Origin: Cedecea colo
Lineage (GTDB): Bacteria > Pseudomonadota > Gammaproteobacteria > Enterobacterales > Enterobacteriaceae
DNA length: 64,000 nt
Direction: 5' to 3'
Assembly: GCF_011808225.1 (NCBI RefSeq)
Contig: NZ_SOYS01000002.1
Coordinates: 310,001-374,000 of the forward strand
Shown: piece after piece, positions 28,470 through 38,707 of the stretch
Numbering within the stretch: the first letter of the stretch is position 1
Layout of the letters: each line of letters begins with the position of its first letter
Made by a program: the position numbers and the translations under genes
Notes under the pieces: generated by a model
Seen by the model: only the letters and a program-made list of their open reading frames with translations
What the model was told of the DNA's origin: nothing
The model's database searches: none

Positions 28470-29236
28470 ATACCGCTCGCTTAAATCAGGGTACGCCGCT
28501 GCTGCTTGAGGGCGTAACCAAACGCTACGGCGATAAAACGATTCTCAACGAACTGGCGTTGCACGTCCCCGCCGGACAGTTTGTCGCCGTTGTCGGACGC
28601 AGCGGCGGAGGTAAAAGCACCTTGCTGCGCCTGCTGGCCGGACTGGAAAATCCTGGCGCCGGTTCACTGCTGGCAGGCAACGCCCCGCTACGCGAAAGCC
28701 AGGACGATACCAGATTGATGTTCCAGGACGCGAGGTTGCTGCCATGGAAATCCGTGATTGATAACGTTGGGCTGGGGCTGAAAGGGAACTGGCGCGATGC
28801 GGCGTACCGGGTGCTTGCGGCCGTCGGGCTGGAGAGCCGTGCGAAAGAGTGGCCTGCGGCCCTTTCAGGCGGGCAGAAGCAGCGTGTGGCGCTGGCTCGC
28901 GCGCTGATTCATCGTCCGGGCTTACTGCTGCTGGATGAACCGCTCGGCGCGCTTGATGCGCTAACGCGCATTGAAATGCAGGATCTCATCGTTTCGCTCT
29001 GGCTGAAGCACGGTTTTACCGTCCTGCTGGTAACGCACGATGTCAGTGAAGCGGTTGCTATGGCGGATCGCGTGCTGCTGATAGAAGACGGGAAAATCGG
29101 CCTGGATTTAACGGTGGATTTACCCCGACCACGGCGTCTGGGCTCGGTAAGACTGGCGGAGCTGGAATCGCAGGTGCTTAAGCGAGTGATGAAGCGCCAG
29201 GAGGAAGAACCGGAACGCGTGGTGCGAACCGGCTGA
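28466..29236 (+). CDS. ssuB: Aliphatic sulfonate ABC transporter ATPase SsuB
   Basis: 256 aa. Walker [10 protein letters not shown] (near residue 43), Q-loop [10 protein letters not shown], signature [15 protein letters not shown], Walker [13 protein letters not shown] and the switch histidine in [11 protein letters not shown]. Last gene of ssuEADCB. Followed by REP-like inverted repeats rather than a simple T-tailed terminator, then by convergent pepN. Confidence 0.96.
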   Translation: MNTARLNQGTPLLLEGVTKRYGDKTILNELALHVPAGQFVAVVGRSGGGKSTLLRLLAGLENPGAGSLLAGNAPLRESQDDTRLMFQDARLLPWKSVIDNVGLGLKGNWRDAAYRVLAAVGLESRAKEWPAALSGGQKQRVALARALIHRPGLLLLDEPLGALDALTRIEMQDLIVSLWLKHGFTVLLVTHDVSEAVAMADRVLLIEDGKIGLDLTVDLPRPRRLGSVRLAELESQVLKRVMKRQEEEPERVVRTG

Positions 29237-29243
29237 GAGAATA

Positions 29244-29322
29244 TCGGGTGGCGCAAGGCTTACCCGATCTACCCTATCGGGTTTGTAAGGTGGATAAGCG
29301 ACAGCGCCGTCCACCTTACAAA
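29244..29322. repeat. REP/BIME-like inverted repeats between ssuB and pepN
   Basis: Two head-to-head units. Unit one has CGGGT / ACCCG arms around GGCGCAAGGCTT (29245-29266). Unit two is a perfect 11-bp inverted repeat TGTAAGGTGGA / TCCACCTTACA (29284-29294 and 29310-29320) with a 15-base loop. GGTGGATAAGCG followed by GCGCC resembles REP palindromes of Enterobacter/Klebsiella-type genomes. It sits in a convergent gap, the usual place for such elements, and can act as a transcription stop or mRNA stabiliser for both genes. Confidence 0.75.
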
Positions 29323-29327
29323 ACCCT

Positions 29328-31940
29328 TTACGCTAATGCCTTGCTGATTTTCTCAAACAGATCGCCGGACAGATTCTCCAGCCCTTTTAGCTGTTCCAGC
29401 GCCGCGCGCATCATTTCCTGACGCTTCTCATCATAGCGTTTCAGACGAATCAACGGTTCGATCAGGCGAGAAGCCACCTGCGGATTACGACAGTTCAGCT
29501 CGCTGAGCATTTCCACCATAAACTGGTAACCGCTGCCGTCCTCCGCGTGGAAGGCCGCCGGGTTGCCCGCCGCAAAAGCGCCGATCAGAGAACGGATGCG
29601 GTTCGGGTTGCCGAGGCTGAACGAACGATGATTCAACAGTTCGCGTACTTTACTCAGCGTATCCGCCGCCGGACTGGTCGCCTGCAGAACAAACCACTTG
29701 TCCATTACCAGACCGTCCTGATGCCACTTCTCATCATACTTCGCCAGCAGCTCTTCACGGCACGGTAATTGCGCGGCAACGGCGGCTGACAGCGCAGCGA
29801 TGGCATCGGTCATATTATCCGCCGCGTCATACTGCGCGCGCACCAGCTGCTCGGCCAGCTCTTGCTCACCAAACGCCAGATAACGCAGGCAGGTGTTACG
29901 CAGGGTACGTTTGCCGATGTCCGCATGCTCAACGCGATAGGCGTCGAGCCTGTTGGCGTTGTAGATAACGAGGAACTCATCCGCTAATTCCGTTGCCAGC
30001 GTGCGGGTCAGCGCTTCGTGAACCTCGGCGATAGCGCCCGGATCGATCTGCTGGAACAGCTCGGCAATTTCATTCTGCGAAGGCAGCGTGAGGATTTCAG
30101 CGGCCAGGGCCGGATCTATCGCCTCATCAAGCAAAATAGCGCGGAAAGCATCGGCCACGTGCAGCGGCAGTGACAGTGGCTGCTTCTGCTGGCTACGGTT
30201 AACGTTCAGCTTGATGTGGGTCGCCAGCAGGCTTTGCGCCGCGTCCCAACGGGAGAAATCGTTGCGGGCGTAGCGCATCAGGAAGGTCAGTTGCTGATCG
30301 CTCCAGTTATATTCCAGTTTTACGGGCGCTGAGAACTCACGCAGCAGCGATGGCACCGGCTGGAAATAAACGTTATCAAAGACAAACGTCTGCTCGGCCT
30401 GGGTCACATTCAGCACATGATGGACCGGGTGACCGCCTTTTTGCAGCGGGATAACTTTGCCTTCGTTGTCATAGAGTTCAATATCGAACGGAATATGCAA
30501 CGGCTGTTTTTCCTGCTGCTCCGCGGTTGGCGGCGTCATCTGGCTGATGGTAAGCGTGTACTGTTCGGTTTCCGGGTTGTAGTCATCACGCACGCTGACG
30601 ACTGGCGTACCGGCCTGGCTGTACCAGCGGCGGAAATGGGACAGGTCGACGTTGGAGGCGTCTTCCATCGCCTGCACGAAATCGTCGCAGGTCGCGGCGC
30701 TACCGTCATGACGCTCGAAGTAAAGCTGCATGCCTTTCTGGAAGTTCTCTTCGCCAAGCAACGTGTGCAGCATGCGAATCACTTCTGAACCTTTCTCATA
30801 CACGGTCAGCGTGTAGAAATTGTTCATTTCAATGACTTTTTCCGGGCGGATCGGGTGCGCCATCGGGCTTGCGTCTTCGGCAAACTGCATCGCGCGCATG
30901 GTGCGCACGTTCTGAATGCGGTTAACGGCCCGCGAGCCGAGATCCGAGCTGAATTCCTGATCGCGGAAAACGGTCAGGCCTTCTTTAAGGCTCAGCTGGA
31001 ACCAGTCGCGACAGGTCACGCGGTTGCCGGTCCAGTTGTGGAAATATTCGTGGCCGATAACGCGTTCGATATCAAGGTAGTCTTTGTCGGTGGCTGTTTC
31101 TGCACGCGCAAGCACGTATTTAGAGTTAAAGATGTTAAGGCCTTTGTTCTCCATCGCGCCCATGTTGAAGAAGTCCACAGCGACAACCATATAGATGTCG
31201 AGATCGTATTCCAGGCCGAAGCGGGTTTCGTCCCACTTCATGGACGCCTTCAGCGAGGTCATCGCCCAGCCGGCGCGGTCCAGATTGCCGCGATCGACAA
31301 ACAGTTCCAGCGCAACATCGCGGCCAGAGCGCGTTTTAAAGCTATCGCGCAGCACGTCGAAATCACCGGCTACCAGCGCAAACAGATAGCAAGGTTTCGG
31401 GAACGGATCCTGCCACTGCACCCAGTGGCGCCCATTTTCCAGCTCCCCTTCAGCAATGCGGTTACCGTTGGAGAGCAGATATGGATATTTCGTTTTATCG
31501 GCAATCAGTTTGGTGGTGAAGCGCGCGAGCACGTCCGGGCGGTCCAGGTACCAGGTAATATGGCGGAAACCTTCGGCCTCGCACTGGGTGCAAAGCGCCT
31601 CGCCTGACTGGTACAACCCTTCAAGCGCGGTATTTGCCGCCGGGCTAATTTCATTGACGATGGTCAACAAGAAATTCTCCGGCAGCTGTTCAAGCACCAG
31701 CGCGCCTTCCTGCAGGGAATAATGCTCCCAGGCCTTGCCGTCCACGTGAACGCTGACCAGGGTAAGGTCGCCACCCTCAAGACGTAGAGGAGCCTGAGCT
31801 GCGCCCTGGCGGCTTACTTTGCTGATGGCGGTGACCAGGGTTTTTGTGGCATCCAGGTCAAAGGTCAAATCGATGTCGCTAATCGTGTAATCCGGCGCAC
31901 GGTAGTCGTGGCGGTATTTGGCTTGTGGCTGTTGTGTCAT
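29328..31940 (-). CDS. pepN: Aminopeptidase N
   Basis: 870 aa, E. coli length. Zinc M1 metallopeptidase that removes N-terminal residues from peptides; the main cytosolic aminopeptidase. GAMENKGLN binds the substrate amino terminus; HEYFHNW with the downstream Glu in KEGLTVFRDQEF forms the HEXXH-(18)-E zinc site; the catalytic Tyr is in NFYTLTVYEKGSEV. No signal peptide. An alpha-helical C-terminal domain occupies about 545-870. Single gene, converging on ssuB. Confidence 0.97.
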   Translation of the reverse strand: MTQQPQAKYRHDYRAPDYTISDIDLTFDLDATKTLVTAISKVSRQGAAQAPLRLEGGDLTLVSVHVDGKAWEHYSLQEGALVLEQLPENFLLTIVNEISPAANTALEGLYQSGEALCTQCEAEGFRHITWYLDRPDVLARFTTKLIADKTKYPYLLSNGNRIAEGELENGRHWVQWQDPFPKPCYLFALVAGDFDVLRDSFKTRSGRDVALELFVDRGNLDRAGWAMTSLKASMKWDETRFGLEYDLDIYMVVAVDFFNMGAMENKGLNIFNSKYVLARAETATDKDYLDIERVIGHEYFHNWTGNRVTCRDWFQLSLKEGLTVFRDQEFSSDLGSRAVNRIQNVRTMRAMQFAEDASPMAHPIRPEKVIEMNNFYTLTVYEKGSEVIRMLHTLLGEENFQKGMQLYFERHDGSAATCDDFVQAMEDASNVDLSHFRRWYSQAGTPVVSVRDDYNPETEQYTLTISQMTPPTAEQQEKQPLHIPFDIELYDNEGKVIPLQKGGHPVHHVLNVTQAEQTFVFDNVYFQPVPSLLREFSAPVKLEYNWSDQQLTFLMRYARNDFSRWDAAQSLLATHIKLNVNRSQQKQPLSLPLHVADAFRAILLDEAIDPALAAEILTLPSQNEIAELFQQIDPGAIAEVHEALTRTLATELADEFLVIYNANRLDAYRVEHADIGKRTLRNTCLRYLAFGEQELAEQLVRAQYDAADNMTDAIAALSAAVAAQLPCREELLAKYDEKWHQDGLVMDKWFVLQATSPAADTLSKVRELLNHRSFSLGNPNRIRSLIGAFAAGNPAAFHAEDGSGYQFMVEMLSELNCRNPQVASRLIEPLIRLKRYDEKRQEMMRAALEQLKGLENLSGDLFEKISKALA

Positions 31941-32251
31941 AAAAAACCTTATACATCATCCGTAAGTTATCGGCATTCAGTCTATTCCTGTTGCGTTAAT
32001 GTTGCCACGCAGAATCATCATCTTTTCCGGGCTAATCACGCTGTTTGCTACATTTTTGTAACATGGGCTTATGCAAGGTCTGGTGCAAAAGTCGGCTAAC
32101 AAGCAAAAGAAGATGTGTCGCTCTTCGCCTTTTTATATTGCCGACAGGAAAATACAGCACTTGCTGATGTCATTAGCCTCCCGCAGAAATTGGTCTAAAC
32201 TGAATTAGCGTTAAGCAAACTTCTATGTCCAGCCATACAAGGATGACTTTT
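31941..32251. other. pepN-DUF1471 intergenic region
   Basis: A 311-bp divergent gap that must hold the promoters of pepN (leftward) and of the small secreted protein (rightward). AT-rich, with several weak -10-like hexamers but no pair I would assign. I see no open frame with a ribosome-binding site, tRNA or repeat here. Confidence 0.5.
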
Positions 32252-32542
32252 ATGAAAAAAATTGCTGTAGTTACCTCTCTTCTGATCTCTGCTATCTCCT
32301 TTGGTGCCTTTGCTGCCGATCAGGTTTCCAAAGATGAAGTTACCCACTTCAAGCTTGTCAAAGTGGGCAGCGTCAGCGTTTCACAGAGCGGCGGAGCGAT
32401 TTCATCCCCATCCGATCTGCACGATAAACTTTCAGATTTAGCAGATGAAAAAGGTGGCAAGTACTACCATATCGTTGCTGCGCGTGAGCATGGTTCTAAT
32501 TTCGAAGCAGTGGCTAATGTCTACAAAGATGCCGACAAATAA
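32252..32542 (+). CDS. Small periplasmic DUF1471 (YdgH/BhsA/McbA-like) protein
   Basis: 96-aa exported protein. Signal peptide residues 1-22 (MKKIAVVTSLLISAISFGAFA, cleavage before ADQVS). The mature 74 residues form one DUF1471 domain: FKLVKVGSVSVS, SPSDLHDKLSDLADEKGGKY and a last strand AVANVYK. Relatives such as BhsA, McbA and YhcN respond to acid, peroxide, metals or biofilm conditions, but which stress this one answers is not visible. The start at 32252 gives a normal signal peptide, with AAGGATG upstream. E. coli K-12 has no gene here, so this looks like a lineage-specific paralogue. Monocistronic with its own terminator. Confidence 0.88.
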   Translation: MKKIAVVTSLLISAISFGAFAADQVSKDEVTHFKLVKVGSVSVSQSGGAISSPSDLHDKLSDLADEKGGKYYHIVAAREHGSNFEAVANVYKDADK

Positions 32543-32560
32543 ACTCTGATTTAAGCCTGC

Positions 32561-32588
32561 AAAACCACGCCTTGTTGCGTGGTTTTTT
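32561..32588 (+). terminator. Terminator of the DUF1471 gene
   Basis: Perfect 10-bp inverted repeat AAAACCACGC / GCGTGGTTTT with a six-base loop and a T run, 18 bp after the stop. Confidence 0.92.
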
Positions 32589-32814
32589 ATCTCCCCGCCG
32601 GAAGCAATGGAGAAATAATTATATTTAACTTCAAGGAGTTAACTAAGAACCCGCCACATAACTATACCCTGCGGCACGAATTGCTCTCGACCCGAATTCA
32701 CCCTTGTGTTGTGATCCGGGTTTAATAAACAGATAATCAGGGTATACTCCTGCGTCTTTATCTGCTTCTAGCCCTTGATGGAAACGCTCCTGTGAGAGGA
32801 TGCTGCAACGCGCC

Positions 32815-34017
32815 ATGACACGACACGCTTCCCCGATTTTGCAAACGCTTCTGGATACTGACGCCTATAAGCTTCATATGCAGCAGGCGGTATTCCACCG
32901 TTATTATGACGTGAGCGTCGCGGCCGAGTTTCGCTGCCGCGGTGACGATCTGCTGGGCATTTATGCAGATGCAATCCGTCAACAGGTCGACAATATGCAA
33001 CGCCTCGCGCTAAGCGCCGAGGAATTCGTCTGGCTTGAGGGGCTTCCTTTCTTTGAAGCAGATTATCTCGCCTGGCTGCGTACTTTCCGCTACGACCCCA
33101 CGCAGGTTGAAATCACTAATAATGAAGGCCACCTGGATATTCGCCTGACCGGCCCGTGGCGTGAAGTTATCATGTGGGAAGTGCCGCTGCTGGCCGTGAT
33201 CAGTGAAGTGGTGCATCAGCATCGCTCGCCGGCCGTTACGCCGCAGATGGCGCTGGCGCATCTGGAAAGCAAGCTGCTGCAGTTCAAAGAACTGACGGCG
33301 GATGTCAATTTGTCTTCATTCCATCTGATGGACTTCGGTACACGGCGTCGCTTCTCCCGTGAAGTTCAGGAGGCCATCGTTGGTCGCCTGCGACAGGAGC
33401 CCTGGTTTGTCGGCACCAGCAATTACGATCTGGCGCGTCGCCTGAACCTGACGCCGATGGGTACGCAAGCTCACGAATGGTTCCAGGCGCATCAGCAAAT
33501 CAGCCCGGTGCTTGCCAATAGCCAGCGCGCGGCGCTTCAGGCCTGGCTGGATGAATATCCGGATCGATTGGGCATCGCTCTTACCGACTGCATTACTATG
33601 GACGCCTTTCTGCGCGACTTTGGCCCCGAGTTTGCCCGGCAGTATCAAGGGTTACGCCACGACTCCGGTGACCCGTTTGAATGGGGTGAAAAAGCCATTG
33701 CGCATTATGAAAACCTGGGTATTGACCCAATGAGCAAGGTGCTGGTTTTCTCCGATAACCTGGATTTACCAAAAGCCGTTGAGCTTTATAAGCATTTTGC
33801 TTCACGCATCAATCTGAGCTTCGGAATTGGCACACGCCTGACGTGCGATATCCCACAGGTGAAACCGCTGAATATCGTTATCAAGCTGGTGGAGTGCAAC
33901 GGTAAACCCGTAGCAAAACTTTCTGACAGCCCCGGCAAAACCATTTGCCATGATAAAGCGTTCGTGCGCGCCCTGCGTAAAGCCTTCGATTTGCCGCTGG
34001 TAAAAAAAGCCAGCTGA
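32815..34017 (+). CDS. pncB: Nicotinate phosphoribosyltransferase
   Basis: 400 aa, E. coli length. Makes nicotinate mononucleotide from nicotinate and PRPP in the NAD salvage (Preiss-Handler) route, with ATP hydrolysis through a phosphohistidine. Motifs: SLLDTDAYK-like [25 protein letters not shown], the [11 protein letters not shown] histidine region and [10 protein letters not shown]. The start at 32815 ([10 protein letters not shown]) is chosen over 32800 because the GAGAGGA ribosome-binding site overlaps the latter. A TATACT -10-like hexamer lies at 32743-32748. Confidence 0.95.
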   Translation: MTRHASPILQTLLDTDAYKLHMQQAVFHRYYDVSVAAEFRCRGDDLLGIYADAIRQQVDNMQRLALSAEEFVWLEGLPFFEADYLAWLRTFRYDPTQVEITNNEGHLDIRLTGPWREVIMWEVPLLAVISEVVHQHRSPAVTPQMALAHLESKLLQFKELTADVNLSSFHLMDFGTRRRFSREVQEAIVGRLRQEPWFVGTSNYDLARRLNLTPMGTQAHEWFQAHQQISPVLANSQRAALQAWLDEYPDRLGIALTDCITMDAFLRDFGPEFARQYQGLRHDSGDPFEWGEKAIAHYENLGIDPMSKVLVFSDNLDLPKAVELYKHFASRINLSFGIGTRLTCDIPQVKPLNIVIKLVECNGKPVAKLSDSPGKTICHDKAFVRALRKAFDLPLVKKAS

Positions 34018-34025
34018 ATCAAATA

Positions 34026-34076
34026 AGGCCTGTAAATTATATTTGTTTGGTTTACGGGCCTCTCTTCCTCTTTATT
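34026..34076 (+). terminator. Probable pncB terminator
   Basis: AGGCCTGTAAA and TTTACGGGCCT pair across a 14-base loop with one G-U pair, followed by a pyrimidine/T-rich stretch; nine bases after the pncB stop. Confidence 0.65.
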
Positions 34077-34189
34077 TCTTCAAACGAATGCGATTTCCGC
34101 TTGTCTGACGGCGCGCGACAGGTAACATAGATATCCCCCCGTTGTGGGTAATTATTTTTTGTCATTGACCATTTAATAGAGAGAAAACT

Positions 34190-35590
34190 ATGAGCGTTGT
34201 GCCTGTAGCCGACGTACTCCAGGGCCGCGTCGCCGTTGACAGTGAAGTCACCGTGCGCGGATGGGTGCGTACTCGAAGAGATTCAAAAGCTGGTATCTCC
34301 TTCCTCGCCGTCTATGACGGTTCCTGCTTCTCTCCTGTACAGGCCGTCATCAATAATTCTCTGCCCAATTACAGTGAAGACGTGCTGCGCCTGACTACCG
34401 GTTGCTCCGTCGTCGTCACGGGTAAGGTGGTGGAATCTCTTGGTCAGGGCCAGAGCTTTGAAATCCAGGCGACCAGCGTAGAAGTCACCGGCTGGGTGGA
34501 CGATCCGGATACTTATCCGATGGCGGCAAAGCGTCACAGCATCGAATATCTGCGCGAAGTTGCACACCTGCGCCCGCGCACCAACATGATAGGCGCGGTT
34601 GCACGCGTTCGTCATACGCTGGCGCAGGCGCTGCATCGCTTCTTCCATGAAAACGGCTATTTCTGGGTTTCCACCCCGCTGATTACCGCATCCGACACCG
34701 AAGGCGCCGGTGAAATGTTCCGCGTTTCAACGCTCGATCTCGAAAACCTGCCGCGTACCGATGCAGGTAAAATCGACTTCGACAAAGACTTCTTCGGTAA
34801 AGAAGCGTTCCTGACCGTATCCGGCCAGCTGAACGGCGAAACCTATGCGTGTGCGCTGTCTAAGGTTTATACCTTTGGCCCAACGTTCCGCGCAGAAAAT
34901 TCCAACACCAGCCGCCACCTGGCGGAGTTCTGGATGCTGGAGCCAGAGGTGGCCTTCGCAAGCCTGGACGACGTCGCGGGTCTGGCAGAGGCGATGCTGA
35001 AATATGTCTTTAAGGCCGTGCTGGACGAACGCATGGACGACATGCAGTTCTTCGCAGAACGCGTAGATAAAGACGCGGTTGAGCGTCTGCAACGTTTCAT
35101 TGAGGCCGACTTCGCCCAGGTAGACTACACCGATGCTGTCGCTATCCTTGAGAAATGCGGCCAGAAGTTCGAAAACCCGGTTTACTGGGGCGTCGACCTC
35201 TCTTCCGAACATGAACGTTACCTTGCTGAGCAACACTTCAAAGCGCCGGTAGTGGTGAAAAACTATCCGAAAGACATTAAGGCCTTCTACATGCGCCTTA
35301 ACGAAGACGGCAAGACCGTTGCCGCCATGGACGTATTAGCCCCGGGCATCGGTGAAATCATCGGTGGTTCTCAGCGTGAAGAGCGGCTGGATGTGCTGGA
35401 CGCGCGCATGGCTGAAATGGGTCTGAACAAAGAAGACTACTGGTGGTACCGCGATCTGCGTCGCTACGGCACCGTGCCACATTCCGGCTTCGGTCTCGGC
35501 TTTGAGCGTCTGATAGCTTATGTTACCGGGGTGCAGAACGTTCGTGACGTGATTCCGTTCCCGCGTACGCCACGTAACGCAAGCTTCTAA
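34190..35590 (+). CDS. asnS: Asparaginyl-tRNA synthetase
   Basis: 466 aa. Class IIb synthetase: N-terminal OB-fold anticodon-binding domain ([13 protein letters not shown]...FLAVYDGS), motif 2 region [21 protein letters not shown] and motif 3 [15 protein letters not shown]. The [15 protein letters not shown]-site segment and the Asn-specific [11 protein letters not shown] are present. Charges tRNA-Asn directly, so no Asp-tRNA amidation route is implied. Start has GAGAG just upstream. Strong terminator follows. Confidence 0.97.
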   Translation: MSVVPVADVLQGRVAVDSEVTVRGWVRTRRDSKAGISFLAVYDGSCFSPVQAVINNSLPNYSEDVLRLTTGCSVVVTGKVVESLGQGQSFEIQATSVEVTGWVDDPDTYPMAAKRHSIEYLREVAHLRPRTNMIGAVARVRHTLAQALHRFFHENGYFWVSTPLITASDTEGAGEMFRVSTLDLENLPRTDAGKIDFDKDFFGKEAFLTVSGQLNGETYACALSKVYTFGPTFRAENSNTSRHLAEFWMLEPEVAFASLDDVAGLAEAMLKYVFKAVLDERMDDMQFFAERVDKDAVERLQRFIEADFAQVDYTDAVAILEKCGQKFENPVYWGVDLSSEHERYLAEQHFKAPVVVKNYPKDIKAFYMRLNEDGKTVAAMDVLAPGIGEIIGGSQREERLDVLDARMAEMGLNKEDYWWYRDLRRYGTVPHSGFGLGFERLIAYVTGVQNVRDVIPFPRTPRNASF

Positions 35591-35607
35591 AGTAGCCGTT
35601 TTAACTA

Positions 35608-35634
35608 AGGCCAGCATCGCTGGCCTCTTTTTTA
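35608..35634 (+). terminator. asnS terminator
   Basis: AGGCCAGC / GCTGGCCT with a three-base loop followed by CTTTTTT, 17 bp after the stop. Confidence 0.92.
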
Positions 35635-36185
35635 TTCATTTTACAAAGGTTGTTTTTCTTCAACAGAAGTTAAACAAATGTATGTTTCAACCCCGTCCAG
35701 CCTTCTCTCCGTAACGAAATATCTCTGTGACATAATTGGGCACAAAATAAGCCAGATTTTTACTGGGGTTTTTCTAAAAGCATTTGCTTAGCATATTTGT
35801 ACGAAAGCTGCACAGATGTCTGGACATCCAAAAAAGTAACAAAAAATCTGCAAAAGTAAACGAAACGTAACGCATTTTTTGCTTTATGCGGATTAAACAT
35901 AAGTAATTCATATATATAAGTTAGGGGTAGCTAATAAATTGACCAAAGCCAATTGAAATTTGAGGTGGTTCACAAAGTTCCCTTAAATACATATTTAGTT
36001 ACACATATTTTCTTTTGGTTACTTAGTTTAGACATTTGTAGCACTTTCAGGCTAGCGAAACGGTTTCATGGATGGAAAGATGCCAGACAGATACAGAAAG
36101 ACACCAAACTCTCATCAATAGTTCCGTAAAGAATTATTGACGGCAGTGGCAGGTGTTCATAAAAAACCAATGAGGGTAATAAATA
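35635..36185 (+). promoter_or_regulatory. ompF upstream control region (OmpR-type sites, promoter, leader)
   Basis: A 551-bp AT-rich region with no gene. Promoter elements TAGCGA (36053-36058), a 17-bp spacer and AAAGAT (36076-36081) match E. coli ompF, placing the transcript start near 36087 and giving a leader of about 100 nt. Upstream, about 35985-36050, lie the tandem TTTGGTTAC/ACATATTT-type repeats that correspond to OmpR F1-F3 sites, ending in the conserved TTTGTAGCACTTTCA. The leader keeps CACCAAACTCTCATCAATAG, conserved with E. coli. The far part (35640-35960) has long A/T runs that could bend or bind IHF or H-NS. Confidence 0.8.
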
Positions 36186-37286
36186 ATGATGAAGCGCAAT
36201 ATTCTGGCAGTGGTTATTCCTGCTCTGCTGGTAGCCGGCGCAGCTAACGCTGCAGAAATCTATAACAAAGACGGCAACAAAGTTGACCTCTACGGTAAAG
36301 CGGTAGGTCTGCATTATTTCTCCAAAGACAACGGTAGCAACGCATACGCCAGTAACGGTGACCAGACTTATGCTCGTCTGGGCTTCAAAGGCGAAACTCA
36401 AATTAACGACCAGCTGACCGGTTACGGCCAGTGGGAATACCAGTTTACCGGCAGCAGCTCTGAAGGCGGTTCTGATGCGCAGTCTGGTAACAAAACCCGT
36501 CTGGCCTTTGCCGGTCTGAAATTCGGCGACGCAGGCTCCTTCGACTACGGTCGTAACTACGGTCTGGTTTATGACGCAATCGGTATCACCGATATGCTGC
36601 CAGAGTTCGGCGGCGACACAGGTGCGAGCGATAACTTCTTCGCTGGCCGTAACGGTGGCCTTGCAACTTACCGTAACAGCGACTTCTTCGGTCTGGTTGA
36701 AGGTCTGAACTTCGGCGTACAGTACCTGGGCAAAAACGAGCGCACAGATAACCCGGGCCGTTCAAACGGCGACGGTTGGGCAACCTCTTTAAGCTATGAA
36801 TTTGAAGGCTTCGGTATCGTTGGTGGCTACGGCGCAGCAGACCGTACCAACGCTCAAGAAGCAATGGCTCTTGGCAACGGTGAGAGAGCGGAACAGTGGG
36901 CGGCTGGCCTGAAATACGATGCGAACAACATCTATCTGGCGGCTATCTACGGTGAAACCCGCAACGCAACTCGTATCACGAATAGCACTGGCACAGATCC
37001 AATCAGCGGCTTCGCTAACAAAACTCAGGACTTCTCCGTAGTTGCACAGTACCAGTTCGACTTCGGCCTGCGTCCATCCATCGCTTACTACAAATCTAAA
37101 GCGAAAGACGTTGAAGGTGTAGGCAGTGCTGATTACCTCAACTACATCGAAGTTGGCGCAACTTACTACTTCAACAAAAACATGTCCACCTATGTTGATT
37201 ACATCATCAACCAGATCGACAGCGACAACGCGCTGGGGCTTGGTTCTGATGATACCGTTGCAGTGGGTATCGTTTACCAGTTCTAA
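36186..37286 (+). CDS. ompF: Outer membrane porin OmpF
   Basis: 366-aa general diffusion porin; trimeric 16-strand barrel. Signal peptide residues 1-22 ([22 protein letters not shown]), mature start [16 protein letters not shown]. The constriction loop L3 carries [10 protein letters not shown], and the terminal strand ends in VGIVYQF with the C-terminal Phe needed for assembly. Four residues longer than E. coli OmpF, with differences concentrated in surface loops. Identified as ompF rather than ompC by locus (asnS-ompF-aspC) and sequence. Two adjacent start codons (36186, 36189). Confidence 0.96.
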   Translation: MMKRNILAVVIPALLVAGAANAAEIYNKDGNKVDLYGKAVGLHYFSKDNGSNAYASNGDQTYARLGFKGETQINDQLTGYGQWEYQFTGSSSEGGSDAQSGNKTRLAFAGLKFGDAGSFDYGRNYGLVYDAIGITDMLPEFGGDTGASDNFFAGRNGGLATYRNSDFFGLVEGLNFGVQYLGKNERTDNPGRSNGDGWATSLSYEFEGFGIVGGYGAADRTNAQEAMALGNGERAEQWAAGLKYDANNIYLAAIYGETRNATRITNSTGTDPISGFANKTQDFSVVAQYQFDFGLRPSIAYYKSKAKDVEGVGSADYLNYIEVGATYYFNKNMSTYVDYIINQIDSDNALGLGSDDTVAVGIVYQF

Positions 37287-37320
37287 TTATTCGACGGCTT
37301 ATGCGTCTGAATATAAGAAA

Positions 37321-37346
37321 AACAGGGCCTCGGCCCTGTTTTTTTA
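37321..37346 (+). terminator. ompF terminator
   Basis: AACAGGGC / GCCCTGTT with a four-base loop (37321-37340), preceded by an A run and followed by a T run. Confidence 0.93.
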
Positions 37347-37474
37347 CGCCTGAAAAGCGAAAACATTCAGCTTGTGAAGCCGGTTGTTTCTTTTTGTCGC
37401 AAACGGTTGGCATTTGTGAAAACAGCGGTTAACCTGAGAGCGTTTCTCCCTCGATATCACAATGGAACCTTGTC

Positions 37475-38665
37475 ATGTTTGAGAACATTACCGCTGCCCC
37501 TGCTGATCCAATTCTTGGCCTGGCCGATCTGTTTCGTGCCGACGACCGCCCGACCAAAATTAACCTCGGCATTGGGGTTTATAAGGATGAGACTGGTAAA
37601 ACGCCGGTGCTGACCAGCGTTAAAAAAGCAGAAGCTTATCTGCTGGAAAATGAAAATACTAAAAACTACCTGGGCATAGATGGTATTCCCGAGTTTGGTC
37701 GCTGCACCCAGGAACTGCTGTTTGGCAAAGGTAACGCAATCAGCGCAGCCAAACGCGCGCGCACGGCGCAAACCCCAGGCGGCACCGGCGCGCTTCGCGT
37801 AGCGGCTGATTTCCTGGCGAAAAACACCGCAACCAAACGCGTATGGGTAAGTAATCCAAGCTGGCCAAATCATAAAGGCGTGTTTAACTCCGCCGGTCTG
37901 GAAGTTTGCGAATATGACTATTACAACGCCGAACACCACGCTCTGAACTTCGACGGTCTGGTAAGCAGCCTGCAGGCGGCACAGGCGGATGACGTTGTGT
38001 TGTTCCACGGTTGCTGCCATAACCCAACCGGTATCGATCCTACTTTAGAGCAGTGGCAGACGCTTGCGAAAATGTCGCAGGAAAAAGGCTGGCTGCCGCT
38101 GTTTGATTTTGCCTATCAGGGCTTTGCCCGTGGCCTGGAAGAAGATGCGGAAGGCCTGCGCGTCTTCGCAGCCACTCACAAAGAGCTGATTGTCGCCAGC
38201 TCCTACTCCAAGAACTTCGGCCTGTATAACGAGCGCGTAGGCGCCTGTACGCTGGTCGCTTCGGATGCAGATACCGTTGACCGTGCGTTCAGCCAGATGA
38301 AATCCGTGATCCGCGCAAACTACTCTAACCCGCCGGCGCACGGGGCCGCCGTTGTGGCAACTATCCTGAGCAACGACGCCCTGCGTACGCTCTGGGAGCA
38401 GGAGCTGACCGATATGCGTCAACGCATTCACCGCATGCGTCAGCTTTTTGTTAGCACGCTGCAGGAAAAAGGCGCAAATCGTGACTTTAGCTTTATCATC
38501 AATCAGAACGGGATGTTCTCGTTTAGCGGCCTGACCAAAGAACAGGTTCTGCGCCTGCGCGAAGAGTTTGGCGTGTACGCGGTGGCTTCTGGCCGTGTCA
38601 ACGTTGCGGGGATGACGCCTGACAATATGGCGCCACTGTGCGAAGCGATTGTTGCTGTTCTTTAG
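37475..38665 (+). CDS. aspC: Aspartate aminotransferase
   Basis: 396 aa, E. coli length. PLP-dependent interconversion of aspartate and oxaloacetate with glutamate/2-oxoglutarate; also acts in tyrosine and phenylalanine synthesis. Fold type I, class I aminotransferase: the PLP lysine lies in [23 protein letters not shown] binds cofactor, and the substrate Arg lies near [10 protein letters not shown]. Own promoter region after the ompF terminator, terminator after the stop. Confidence 0.97.
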   Translation: MFENITAAPADPILGLADLFRADDRPTKINLGIGVYKDETGKTPVLTSVKKAEAYLLENENTKNYLGIDGIPEFGRCTQELLFGKGNAISAAKRARTAQTPGGTGALRVAADFLAKNTATKRVWVSNPSWPNHKGVFNSAGLEVCEYDYYNAEHHALNFDGLVSSLQAAQADDVVLFHGCCHNPTGIDPTLEQWQTLAKMSQEKGWLPLFDFAYQGFARGLEEDAEGLRVFAATHKELIVASSYSKNFGLYNERVGACTLVASDADTVDRAFSQMKSVIRANYSNPPAHGAAVVATILSNDALRTLWEQELTDMRQRIHRMRQLFVSTLQEKGANRDFSFIINQNGMFSFSGLTKEQVLRLREEFGVYAVASGRVNVAGMTPDNMAPLCEAIVAVL

Positions 38666-38679
38666 TTTAAGAGTAAAAA

Positions 38680-38702
38680 AAGAGCCGCGTTAAGCGGCTC
38701 TT
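38680..38702. terminator. Bidirectional terminator between aspC and gloC
   Basis: AAGAGCCGC / GCGGCTCTT with a five-base loop. An A run on the left serves as the U tract for gloC on the minus strand; the plus-strand tail is TTATCTTTT. Confidence 0.88.
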
Positions 38703-38707
38703 ATCTT

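Noticed and set aside
30855-31607. A 250-codon open frame opposite pepN
   Set aside because: Overlaps the zinc-site coding region of pepN entirely; no Shine-Dalgarno or protein-family resemblance.
32718-32731. GGTTTAATAAAC as a possible NadR operator of pncB
   Set aside because: The NadR consensus as I know it has TGTTTA and TAAACA separated by six bases; here the arms are separated by one, so I do not call it.
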